From positions 580,501 to 644,500 of the forward strand of contig BLAL01000324.1 in the NCBI GenBank assembly GCA_015698045.1: a stretch of DNA of 64,000 bases, read 5' to 3'. Numbering within the stretch: position 1 is the stretch's first letter; every line of letters begins with the position of its first letter. A model generated the notes under the pieces. The model ran no database searches, was not told where the DNA came from, and was given only the letters and a program-made list of their open reading frames with translations. The stretch is from Rhizophagus clarus. Taxonomy: Eukaryota > Glomeromycota > Glomeromycetes > Glomerales > Glomeraceae. Both the position numbers and the translations under genes were made by a program. Of this stretch, positions 35,296 to 45,270 are shown piece after piece.

Positions 35296-36363
35296 GTGAT
35301 GATTCGTTCTAGTAATGCAATAAACAAAGTCAATTTACTATAAATCGGTTGAATTATTGACGTAAAAATAAATTATGCTACCTCAATTTTATACACAGTA
35401 TATTCGCTGCTCCCAGCCATTTTTGAAGGTAAAAAACTAGTTTTGTTCCATTCCGACCTTCGATAAGCCTCTCTGGTATGAGTTTGGAAATTATCTTTAT
35501 AGAACGAGACCCCGGTAGCCAGATAGCAGTAAGAATAAATCGTCTTCGTTGACTCGTTTGCCTTGTTTAGAGGAGTGACGACGAAGTTTTATTCTGCCAT
35601 TAGGTGCTTAATCGCGGAATTGGCCTCTTCGCTATTTAGAGAATCACATGAAAAAGGCTAGGAGGGAATACGTCTATGACGGGATTCGGGTCTTAAAGCT
35701 CACATATTTTCGGAAGGTTCGGGAGTTGAATGGTTTTGATGGTGTCTCGATAAACACCGACGTGGTCATTTAGAAATAGATCAAGAAGCGATAGTATCCA
35801 TGTATGATTCCCATAATTTACCGAATGCTATATAAAGTATAATAATCAAAATAATAAATTTAACCGTCTAAACACAACATGAAATAATCCCGTCACTATA
35901 CAAAATACCTGGTTTATAAAATTGAATAGTACCAGATATAACTTCCATCTTATCAGTATACTATATGGAAAACATATAAAAATTGTCTAATATTGATTTT
36001 AAGAAATGAAATTGGTCCGTGCATTACTATTATTCGGCATATTAAGACAGTATGTTATGCGGATAATGCTAAATGACGATAACAATTTCTATAATGAATT
36101 TATTGTTCACTTAAATCTTAAGAAAGGTTTGAAATAATTCAATAATCCTATTATCAAAGAAGGGCAAACAAAATTTATTATATGAAAGATTAGTGGTTAG
36201 CAGGTGTACTTTATTCGCAGTAATTCTAGCCAGAGAAAAATAGATATTTAGAAAGAGTTATTAGTGCATATATTATGTATAATATAATGAAATATATTTC
36301 GCGACCGAGAAAGAAATTTTTATTATTTTTAAAGTTTATCGTTATAGCAATGTAAAATCAAAA
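35296..36363. other. intergenic sequence, GC-richer patch at 35440-35770
   Basis: The patch has a short plus frame of 43 codons from about 35648 (MKKARREYVYDGIRVLKLTY) with protein-like composition but no recognised family and no splice support. The remainder is AT-rich 3' flank of the F-box gene. Confidence 0.35.
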
Positions 36364-37860
36364 TTATTTAATTTTCCATTCAATTTCTTTGTATTTATCA
36401 TTGTACCAAAATCTATTATCCACGCAATATTTGACAATTCCTTCCGTTTCGTATTTTTTAAGTGTATCAGGAACAGTTCTCAAAGTTATCGAAGGATATA
36501 AAAGTAAAGTTTTTCTACCCCTCCAATTATTAAAAAATAGATTTAAGGTTGTTGAAGTAAAAATTTTTAAGTCGATTTTGATTTTACGTAAACCAATCGG
36601 TGCTAATCTAACCAATATGCCAATGAAAATTTTACTCGCAAACCTTTTCTCTGTCTTTTTTGTTTGTATGTCTATTCCTTCTAATAGTTGACAACTAATT
36701 AAAAGCTTTTTCAGTTCGTCTAGATTTTGATTACTTATGAATAAAGAAACATATTCAATATTTGGACAATGGTTTGTTATTGCTCGTATATATTCTTTTG
36801 AACTAGTATTAAAATCTTGTATATATTCTATTGAATTACTAAAATCATAGTTTTGAATTTTAACCTTCCAAAGATTCCCATTAGTATTCTCAATAATCTT
36901 TGTAGCCATAAAAAGTGATATATCAGATAATTCAAGTACTTGCAGATTAGGATAAGATGCCGTTCCTAATTGCTTCTCAAATACACTTTGTTCTATGTTA
37001 AAACTATTAATCAATTTCAAAGTTTGTAAATTTATGAATTTTGGAAAAATAAAAAAGGGAAATGATTTATCAATCCATGACATAATATAAAGAATTGAAT
37101 CAGCATGTTTCATCAAAGCCTGAGAGATTCTTTCGTGCATATTCTCTTCATTCTCTTTTTTACTTTCACTTTCATTTTTATTCATAAACCCATAATCATT
37201 ATCATCAACATATATGTTTAAATATTTAATTCGTTCTTGCATTTCAATTAAATATGCAATCCCAGGGTTGTTTTCAAACAACAAGAGAGAAACCTTCTCA
37301 ATTGATCTGCATATTTGTGCCAATCCATAGAAAGATGATGATTCACTACATGACAAACATTGTATTTCTTCGAGCTTTGAAAGACAAACATTTGCTCCCG
37401 GGAATGTATATATTGGATGTTCGCTTATTATTGTAGAACTCAAATGTTTTATAGCATAACATTTGCTGATAAAAACTTTAATTACTTCTTGATTTAAAAT
37501 TCTTTTTTGATGAGTGGTTAAACCATACGATTCATGAACATAACAGATATATTGACAATATTTAATATAATCAAATAAAAGTTTTTGTTGTTCTAGAATG
37601 ATATTGATGCCTTCGCTTATTAAAAAATTTCTTGATGATTCTGGCAAATGAAAAAGAATAATTTGGTTAAATGATTTTCCTCTCCTTGATCTTTCTTGAG
37701 TATCTTTTGCATATAAATATTTATATGGATCCTTCCATAAAATTGTGATCACTAATTGACACAAAAGTTTATTAACTAATAAACAAGAATATAATGATTT
37801 TCTATCATTTTTTAGTTCTTGTAATATTAGGTAAAATATATCTTCGTTGAGTTTTAACAT
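36364..37860 (-). CDS. F-box protein with leucine-rich C-terminal region
   Basis: A single uninterrupted exon encodes 498 residues. The N-terminus (residues about 3-45) is an F-box-like helix set: LNEDIFYLILQELKNDRKSL, then YSCLLVNKLLCQLVITILWKDP, which has the usual L..di...I...L.......l..c..Vn..W layout. The rest is leucine/isoleucine-rich with irregular repeats (for example LQTLKLINSF, NLQVLELSDISLF, CPNIEYVSLFIS, LLEGIDIQT) suggestive of LRR-type strands. F-box proteins recruit substrates to SCF (Skp1-cullin) ubiquitin ligases. This size and layout are typical of the large F-box family in Glomeromycotina. The ATG sits directly before the F-box and the upstream sequence is AT-rich, so the start is well placed. 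The substrate is unknown. Confidence 0.85.
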   Translation of the reverse strand: MLKLNEDIFYLILQELKNDRKSLYSCLLVNKLLCQLVITILWKDPYKYLYAKDTQERSRRGKSFNQIILFHLPESSRNFLISEGINIILEQQKLLFDYIKYCQYICYVHESYGLTTHQKRILNQEVIKVFISKCYAIKHLSSTIISEHPIYTFPGANVCLSKLEEIQCLSCSESSSFYGLAQICRSIEKVSLLLFENNPGIAYLIEMQERIKYLNIYVDDNDYGFMNKNESESKKENEENMHERISQALMKHADSILYIMSWIDKSFPFFIFPKFINLQTLKLINSFNIEQSVFEKQLGTASYPNLQVLELSDISLFMATKIIENTNGNLWKVKIQNYDFSNSIEYIQDFNTSSKEYIRAITNHCPNIEYVSLFISNQNLDELKKLLISCQLLEGIDIQTKKTEKRFASKIFIGILVRLAPIGLRKIKIDLKIFTSTTLNLFFNNWRGRKTLLLYPSITLRTVPDTLKKYETEGIVKYCVDNRFWYNDKYKEIEWKIK

Positions 37861-38990
37861 TTTACAAAATCGATTTTTTTTATTTTATTTTATTTATTTA
37901 TTTATTTTTCTTTTTTAATTAAAAAGAGAGAGAAATCACGGAGTAGAATTTTTTTAAGCGATCGTTATTTATAGATTTGACTCGATCCCCATTTTGGGTA
38001 AATTAATTTTGAATCTATTACTGTAATTAGATAATTGATGTCCATGATTGTTATTACACAATTATTTTACTATAGACTACTGCATAATCAAGAACTCGGT
38101 TTTTTAACCCGTGTGAATACTACAGTTACACAAATTTTATAATATAACAAGGCCATGGAATACTCCAATTGAAAACATCCCATGGCTACATCATATTCCA
38201 ACACGTTTTTAATCACAACTGAAAACCCGTAACGATTTTCATACTGCTTTAAATAATCTTGAGAACATTTCTCCAAATACGTTGTGAAAAGACCATAATA
38301 TATATATTAAAATTTCACCAGATGACAAATATTGGTCATCAGGTGAAATTAAACCAACCGTTAGTGTACAACATAAAATTTGTCATCTAATATGCTGTGT
38401 TATATTAAATCCATTCATTATGAAATTTACTGTATAGAATGAACTTTAGCTAATTTTCATTTCATGTCAATATAGACAAAAGCTGAATCAATGACGCTAT
38501 GTATGTATAGCAAATGACTCCTCTGCTTTGTCAATCCAACGCAATACGATGAGAGTTTACATTAATTTATCAGTCTGAGTCACATTTTCTATTCCAATTT
38601 TGTCATTTGTTCATTTTTATATTTTATGAATAAAAATATATTAATTATGTTAAATTCATAGAAATTAAAGGATATATTTAAATACATTATTCGTATTAAT
38701 GCGTCAATCCAAGTTATATTTCCACATGAAATTTTTTTATTATATAAGATACTTTCTCCAAATAATTATTTAAACAAAAATTAACTTTAATTCTGAAATT
38801 TATTCATAAAATTTCAATTTAAAATTATTTCATAGAGATTCAATCATGAGCACAATCATGAGCACAACAGAGGAAACAGAGAATTACCTTGGCAGCAGAA
38901 ATTGTATGTCTTGTGAACAGTATCGATCTTGATTTGCATTACTTAATGCTAACCAACCCTATTTCATATAACAAAACAATAAGTTTTCAT
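37861..38990. other. 5' flank of the F-box gene and intergenic sequence
   Basis: Holds a TTTATT-rich stretch directly upstream of the ATG and a strong hairpin at 38311-38350. No further gene was identified. Confidence 0.5.
38311..38350. repeat. 16-bp inverted repeat (hairpin)
   Basis: AATTTCACCAGATGAC, an 8-nt loop and GTCATCAGGTGAAATT pair over 16 bp with one mismatch. No Helitron-type CTRR end is adjacent. The origin is unknown; it might be the fused ends of a decayed element. Confidence 0.6.
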
Positions 38991-39019
38991 ATCACAGTTT
39001 CCTAAATCTAAATGCTAAC

Positions 39020-39460
39020 CGGGATGCCATCATTGCTTCGATTTTACCCGCATATGATTGTGATGATCTTGATATTATATGGACTCTTGACATTTTTTAA
39101 AAGAAGAAATGCTATTGTTGGATCAAAAATTTTATTGAATTGAAAAATAAGGTGCATTTTTTTTTATTTTGCAAAGTGAGAGTAACTCTTAGTTGACCGC
39201 GTCTTGACTTAGGAGAATTACTGGATTTGTACGCTTGGTAGCCATCCCAATCTTTCAATTCGGGCACCCTAACTTTGTTGTTGGTAAAAGTCTGCTGGTT
39301 TTGGAGGAGGAACTGGCTATGTACCTTCTTTACCACTAAATAAAAAAATTTAACGCACTATTAATTATATTCCTTTCTTGTAATAGGTATTTGAAGAATG
39401 TTTACAACATAAGAATTTGCAAGGCAGAGAACAATTAAGAATATGAACGGGTGAGTAAAT
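39020..39460 (+). pseudogene. decayed paralogue of the bromodomain-nuclease gene 5' exons, with its long intron
   Basis: The block NRDAIIASILPAYDCDDLDI, then IWTLDIF, a stop, and later NFIELKNK parallels residues HRDIIITSI...LDCLWIARFL...DFSGLKDK of the gene at 48967. It is followed at the same place by a ~230-nt intron-like segment (about 39154-39387) that matches the long intron of that gene at perhaps three bases in four by eye, ending CTTTCTTGTAATAG|GT. The downstream exon (EECLQHKN) is short and stops. In-frame stops show that the copy is not functional. Confidence 0.6.
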
Positions 39461-39559
39461 ATACTATGAAATGATATAGTATTCTTTAATATAATTAACA
39501 AATCAAACTTATTACTATAATAGAAAACCAAAAACAGGTTGAAGATAGAAAATGTTCAA

Positions 39560-39870
39560 CCATCAAAGAAGTGTCAAAATGATATTACTCTTTTTTGTTG
39601 GGTTCGTGGAGATTTTCCTGCAAAACACTATTGGAGAGTTATTAATTGATGCTTCAATTATAGCGAAAGATATTAAACTTTGGAAGATTGAAATACCAGA
39701 CAATCATGATAATGAATTAGCAAAGTACCTCTTGAAGATCACAATATACTTTTCGCAACCCGTGAAATTCATGAGTATTGGAAAAAAATGCCTCCTAATA
39801 AACAACATATTCACATTATTGTAGTCCTAAAAAAGTGTTGTCTGAACAAAACCTAAAGATTTCATACATT
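39560..39870 (+). pseudogene. Crinkler (CRN) effector N-terminal domain, frameshifted
   Basis: The segment IKLWKIEIPDNHDNELAK (about 39673-39726) is the diagnostic stretch of the CRN ubiquitin-like N-terminal domain ('l.LWKv.ip'). The expected continuation, TREIHEYWKKMPPNKQHIHI with a closing IVV, is present but in another frame, and the first strand (FCWVRGDFPAKH) lies in a third. At least two indels therefore break the domain. CRN proteins of this lineage normally place this header before a nuclease- or NTPase-type C-terminal domain. Nuclease-like remnants lie just downstream on the opposite strand. Confidence 0.65.
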
Positions 39871-39889
39871 GTTTCAAAACAGACACAAA

Positions 39890-40505
39890 CAGAATGGCAA
39901 ATTAATTTTTTCCCATATTAATTCAGAAGTTTACTGACATTACAACAAATGCAGAAATATGATAACCATCTTTTAAATTGTGAATGCAATTGAGGAGTTG
40001 CTTACAGGCGTCATCAAAAATATTCTCTATGGGTTTACCTTTATCAAGTTATTCTGCATTACGCTTATTGACGTTGTTTCAACTTTTTTGGCCTTTGTTC
40101 TATCACTCCCAGTTAGAATTGCTACCTGATTCGGTAAAATAGTTTGTTTAGCAACCAAAATAAAGTTTACAAAAGGTAGTACAAAGAATTTAAAATCATT
40201 CCTCTGATTCGCAAATCTAAGAAATTGATATTCTCTGACTCAATAATAAACTGATTTTGCTTTGCATTATTAACAACTATCAATAGATCAGCAAAAAGGA
40301 TGCATGGCTTCACTTTATTATGGCAAACATCTATAGGAACTTATGTATCAAAGAAGTAATTTGGAATATTTGAAAGCAAGATATGAAACATTAATTTTAT
40401 CACCAACTCTCTATCATCACGAAGAAAGCATAATTCATCGATATTATGATCGTTGAGGAGACTATTGATACCATGTTTCAGTGGGTCTATACAGTGTCTA
40501 TTAAC
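39890..40505 (-). pseudogene. PD-(D/E)XK nuclease-like protein remnant
   Basis: On the minus strand coherent blocks follow one another: HGINSLLNDHNIDELCFLRD, then ELVIKLMFHILLSNIPNYFF, a stop, KPCILFADLLIVVNNAKQNQ followed by FIIESENINFLD, a frameshift, then VAILTGSDRTKAKKV and DDACKQLLNCIHNLKDGYHI. ADLLI followed by FIIE-x-x has the spacing of the D...(D/E)xK core, but the lysine position reads Glu (E-S-E), so the catalytic motif is lost. Stops and an indel also kill the frame. It resembles DUF1703/REase-type domains common in effector-like proteins. Confidence 0.5.
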
Positions 40506-40737
40506 TTTCAACATTACATATAATATAAATTTTATGTATATTCATTAAAAATTCATAACATAATTATTTGTAGTTGACACTATATACTATATAGTTAACA
40601 TATCAGGTGATCTTTATTTTTAATAGTGATATTGTTTGCGATTGGTTGTTATGCTAATTGTGCTATCCTGAAAAGGAGGGAGAAATATATATATTTGGTT
40701 AGCTCTTATGCGCTAAGTATGGGGTCCATTTTTATAT
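40506..40737. other. intergenic sequence
   Basis: No gene seen; leads into the microsatellite. Confidence 0.4.
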
Positions 40738-40832
40738 ACAGTATATTGATATTGATATTGATATTGATATTGAGTTGAGTTGAATTGAATTGAGTTGATA
40801 TTGATATTGATATTGATATTGATATTGATATC
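40738..40832. repeat. (TTGATA)n microsatellite with TTGAGT/TTGAAT interruptions
   Basis: About 15 hexamer-like units, TTGATA interrupted in the middle by TTGAGT and TTGAAT variants. Confidence 0.9.
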
Positions 40833-41124
40833 ATACGAACAACGGTTGTTTATATAAAAAAAAAAAAAAAATGGAAAATTTGATCATGACCTGCGGCATG
40901 ATCCAAACTGGCTGATCAAAATCAGAGAGCTAACCATATTCAATCATCAAGGAATTATGAATGGCTGGTGAGCTATGTACAGTAAGTACATTATTCAGGA
41001 GGCTAATTTTTTTTATTAATTATATAATAGGAATTGAAGGTATAAAAGTAGCCGAAATTAAACGTTCTTAAATAAATCTGATCAAAATCCATCAAAGCAA
41101 GCTACATCAAAGGAAAATATCAAA

Positions 41125-42770
41125 AAAAACATATATATCTGAATTATATTAATATATATATATATATATCCAAATTTTATTAAAAAAAAACATTATACGA
41201 ATTTACTTATTGAAAAAAAAATAGATTAAAAAGAAAATTATACGAATTTATTAATAATAATAATATATATATCCGAATTTTATTAAATTGATTTATTAAA
41301 AAAAACATTATACGAATTGATTTATTAGAAAAAAAGCATTACCCGAATTTATTTATTGAAAAAAAATTATATTAATAAAAAAACATTATACGAATTTACT
41401 TATTGAAAAAAATAATATGTGAATTTATTTATCAAAAAAAAATATAATTAAAAAAAAAACATTACACGAATTTATTTATTGAAAAAAAATTATATTAATA
41501 AAAAAACATTATACGAATTTACTTATTGAAAAAAATGATATTTATTAAAAAAAATAGATTAAAAAGAAAATTATACGAATTTATTAAAAATAATAATATA
41601 TATATCCGAATTTTATTAAATTGATTTATTAAAAAAAAACATTATACGAATTGATTTATTAGAAAAAAAGCATTACCCGAATTTACTTATTGAAAAAAAA
41701 TTATATTAAAAAAAACATTACACGAATTTATTTATTGAAAAAATATTATATTAATAAAAAAACATTATACGAATTTACTAAAAAAACATTATATGAATTT
41801 ACTTATCGAAAAAAAATAATATGCGAATTTATTTATTAAAAAAACATATTAAAAAGAAAATTATACGAATTTATTAAAAATAATAATATATATATCCAAA
41901 TTGATTTATTAAAAACATTATACGAATTGATTTATTAGAAAAAAAGCATTACCCGAATTTACTTATTGAAAAAAAAATTATATTAAAAAAAAAACATTAT
42001 ACGAATTTATTTATCAAAAAAAAATATTAATTAAAAAAAAACATTACACGAATTTATTTATTGAAAAAAATTATATTATAAAAAAAAAACATTATACGAA
42101 TTTATTTATCAAAAAATTATTTAATTAAAAAAAACATTACCCGAATTTACTTATTGAAAAAAAATTATATTAAAAAAAACATTATTAGGAAAAATCATTA
42201 TACGAATTTATTTATCAAAAAAAATGTTAATTAAAAAAAAACATTACCCAAATTTACTTATTGAAAAAAATAATACGCGAATTTATTTATTAAAAAAAAA
42301 ATATATTAAAAAGAAAATTATACGAATTTATTAAAAAAAAAACATTACACAAATTTACTTATCAAAAAAAATATTAATTAAAATTGATTTATTAAAAAAA
42401 ACATTACATGAATTTATTTATTGAAAAATTTATTGATTATATCAAAAGAAAAAAGTATATCCCGAATTTTATTAAATTGATTTGTTAAAAAAAAAACATT
42501 ATACGAATTGACTTATTAAAAAAAAAGCATTACTTGAATTTACTTATTGAAAAAAAAAAATTATATTAAAAAAAAAACATTATACGAATTTATTAGGAAA
42601 AATCATTATACGAATTTATTTATCAAAAAAATATTAATTAAAAAAAAAATATTACACGAATTTATTTATCAAAAAAAATATTAATTAGAAAAAACATTAC
42701 ACGAATTTATTTATTGAACTAAAAAAAACATTATACGAATTTATAAACAAAAATTATTATTTAATAATAA
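41125..42770. repeat. AT-rich minisatellite, ACATTATACGAATTTATTTATTAAAA-type
   Basis: Roughly 1.6 kb of imperfect repeats combining (A)n-CATTA-(T/C)ACGAATT-TATTTATT-(G/A)AAAAAA blocks of about 30-45 bp. Higher-order copies are visible: the block beginning TATATATCCGAATTTTATTA recurs near 41261 and 41597. There are no open frames. Confidence 0.85.
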
Positions 42771-43939
42771 CTAAGCCTGTATTTTTTCAATATAATTTTT
42801 CATCATCATTATAACTTTATACAATAGTAGTTTACATTTTTCACACATGAACTCATTATGTTTCAAGTGTATTATTTGGCTTTTTTGCAAGTTGAATAAA
42901 TTGTAAACCCCAAGAGTTATTTTTTTTAATCATTTATATAATGATGATTATAAATATAGTTTTGATCAATATAAAGGAATATGAAATAATTTAAAAATAT
43001 AATAATTCAGAAAGTTTAGCGTATCATTTTCTTTCATTTTTTTTTTTGTTAAAATAGGTATTCAATTTTTTTTTTACTAACAGAGTTTTTTATTTATACA
43101 GTTTAAATTTTCGTGTTTTATGTAATTGATTATATTAAATAGTTAAAGCCTACATTGGCATATTTTTGTAAAATTGTTTTAACGAGACATCCTAAAGAGA
43201 AATTATGTTGAATGGCACAGTAGCGTAATTGTTAATGCTGATTTACTTTTTTTTTAAAAAGTTTAAAGTTTTCATTTCATTAAAATACCTTCACTGAAGT
43301 TTTAAAAAATCAAATAAAATTAAGTTTCATAATGATACATATGAAACTCCATGGTCATTGACCCAAATCCTACAAAAAGAAAGTTAAGAAATGCTTAAAG
43401 TTCAAAAAAAGCAAAGTTTTATGATGAAATTTACTTTGTCTTTTCTGATAACTTGGTCCATCTAAATCTATAAAAAAAAAGTTTCAAAATTTCAAAATAC
43501 TAAAAATATGAGTTAAGCCTATAAAACAAGAAAAAAAAAACATTTTTTAAAGGTTAAATTATTTTCAAAAACTTACCTGATTTTTTCTGTATTCAAGTTG
43601 GAACCAAAAAAAAAAGACAAAAAAAACTTTTTTCAAGTTTTAAAATAAATTAACTGCCAAATCAGTTTTAAAATCAAAACTAACTTTTCTACAATAAAAA
43701 AAAAAAACACTATAAAAACATTTTTAAAGAAACAAATTTTCAAAATTTTTCAAATACAATATTCACTTGGAATTCCAACTTGAAACTGATTTTCCTTATA
43801 AAAAGAAAAAAAATTTAAAACATGTTTTTCAAAAGGTTTGAAAATTTTTATAAAATTAACGCTAGAAAATGTATGACAAGCCGTGCTGGTCAGAAGTGCA
43901 TAGTAGTATACAGCGTGTACACATTATATTATGTATAGA
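42771..43939. other. intergenic sequence, no gene seen
   Basis: Poly-A/T-rich with recurring AAAAGTTT/AAAACTT strings. A tRNA-like A-box at about 43215 has no matching B-box. Confidence 0.5.
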
Positions 43940-43941
43940 TA

Positions 43942-44706
43942 CAGTGTGTAACGAAAAAAGTTGCTGCGATAAAAAGTATCATTTTTTAATGACTACACAA
44001 GATAATTGAATAAAACTATTTTTATTAGAGAGCTTGATAGATATATTATCAAATACAAACTCTTTAAAATAGTTGTTCTACAAATATTTTTTTTAAAATA
44101 AATTCATTTCACATTTTTTATTATATGCAAAATCTATTTATTTTTCTATAAAATAGCCTCAACCTTCAGTTAATAATACGGATATTAATCTTTACTGTAA
44201 ATGAATTTTATAGTAAAAAAATGCCATTCCTGCAATATTCTTACATAAAAATGGTCATTTGTTATATGATAAAAGTGTTTTTTTCTTTTAATAAGCTACA
44301 GATCATTATCCCGCATATTATAGCAAAATTCTTATTTAAAAGGGTAATTATTTTAATTATGCTTAAAAATATTTATTTATTTGAACTTTTGAAATTACGT
44401 CCAATAATATGAAGAGAAATACTTACCCCTGATATATTTTTTTTTGTTAAATAAGTGACATCGGACTAATATTGAGAAATAATGATAAACAATTTGAGAT
44501 CGGACTTCAATTTTGTGTAACATATATTTATAAGGTATTGTTGAGAGAAAATGCAAATAGACGACCCTTTTTTGTATGTGGATGACTTTAATAGAATAGT
44601 AATAAGCTAAATAAAATATGTGGGGTGCAAAAAATAAAAGCATTTTAATGTTTATTATACAAAAAAAAATTATTTTTAGGACGGCAACTTTTTTCGTTAC
44701 ACACTG
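43942..44706. mobile_element. mariner/Tc1-type MITE
   Basis: The terminal inverted repeats start CAGTGTGTAACGAAAAAAGT and continue for at least 23 bp (left 43942-43964; right about 44684-44706, reverse complement). They are flanked on both sides by TA (43940-43941 and 44707-44708). TA duplication with CAGT ends is the signature of the Tc1/mariner superfamily. The 765-bp interior has only short AT-driven frames and no recognisable D,D(E/D) transposase, so the copy is non-autonomous or heavily decayed. Confidence 0.78.
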
Positions 44707-44827
44707 TAACTACTAAAAGTATATGGACATTTAAAGATATTTTGGCATCTAGTGATTGAAAATTCATGATTTTATATTCATTAGATTCGTCTATATGAGA
44801 GGAATCAAATGATAATAAAAACAGATT

Positions 44828-45245
44828 TATACAATTAATATTCAATGCACAATTATGCTTTAAATATTTAGATGTTCCTAGTATTATATTTTTTGATCCA
44901 ATAATTGGATTTTCATGGCTTTTAGCTTATTGTATTCATCTTATCGAGATGATTCAAATGTTGGTAAATACATAATGATTGGATCAATAATAAGCAAATT
45001 ATGATATTTATTTTATTATGCTATTTGTATAAATCATAGATTTTTTTACAATGAGTATTCTCGTATTTCCAAAAATTCTGAAAAATATGAAGTATGGGAG
45101 TTGTTTATTATGACTGTAAGTACAGAATAATACATTAATTTATATTACATTAATATATAATGGTCAGCATATTTTAGGTGTCTGTATACTTTTGATAGCC
45201 ATCTGTAGTACATATATGCTATTTTTTTATGGTGGGTTACCCCTG
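44828..45245 (+). pseudogene. possible multipass membrane protein remnant
   Basis: Three coherent blocks follow each other: LIFNAQLCFKYLDVPSIIFF with FSWLLAYCIHLIEMIQML (44830-44960), FFYNEYSRISKNSEKYEVWE (about 45041-45115, followed by a GTAAGT donor) and, after an acceptor-like TTTTAG, ILLIAICSTYMLFFYGGLPL with a stop (about 45183-45250). They look like exons, but the phase of the first join does not fit, so the gene is either broken or mis-sliced. No family recognised. Confidence 0.35.
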
Positions 45246-45270
45246 TAACCTGTCAATTTCAGGGGTAACC
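45235..45270. repeat. 11-bp perfect inverted repeat GGTTACCCCTG...CAGGGGTAACC
   Basis: The arms are separated by 14 nt and extend to about 15 bp with two mismatches. This looks like two facing element ends or a compact hairpin. It adjoins the membrane-protein remnant. Confidence 0.65.

Noticed and set aside
36389-36691. 100-codon plus frame
   Set aside because: Antisense shadow of the F-box gene.
43210-43260. tRNA- or SINE-like A-box (TAGCGTAATTG)
   Set aside because: No B-box (GGTTCRANTCC) or acceptor-stem pairing within 100 bp.
44645-44845. 66-codon minus frame near the mariner-type MITE
   Set aside because: It reads straight through the right terminal inverted repeat, so it is an artefact of the element boundary.
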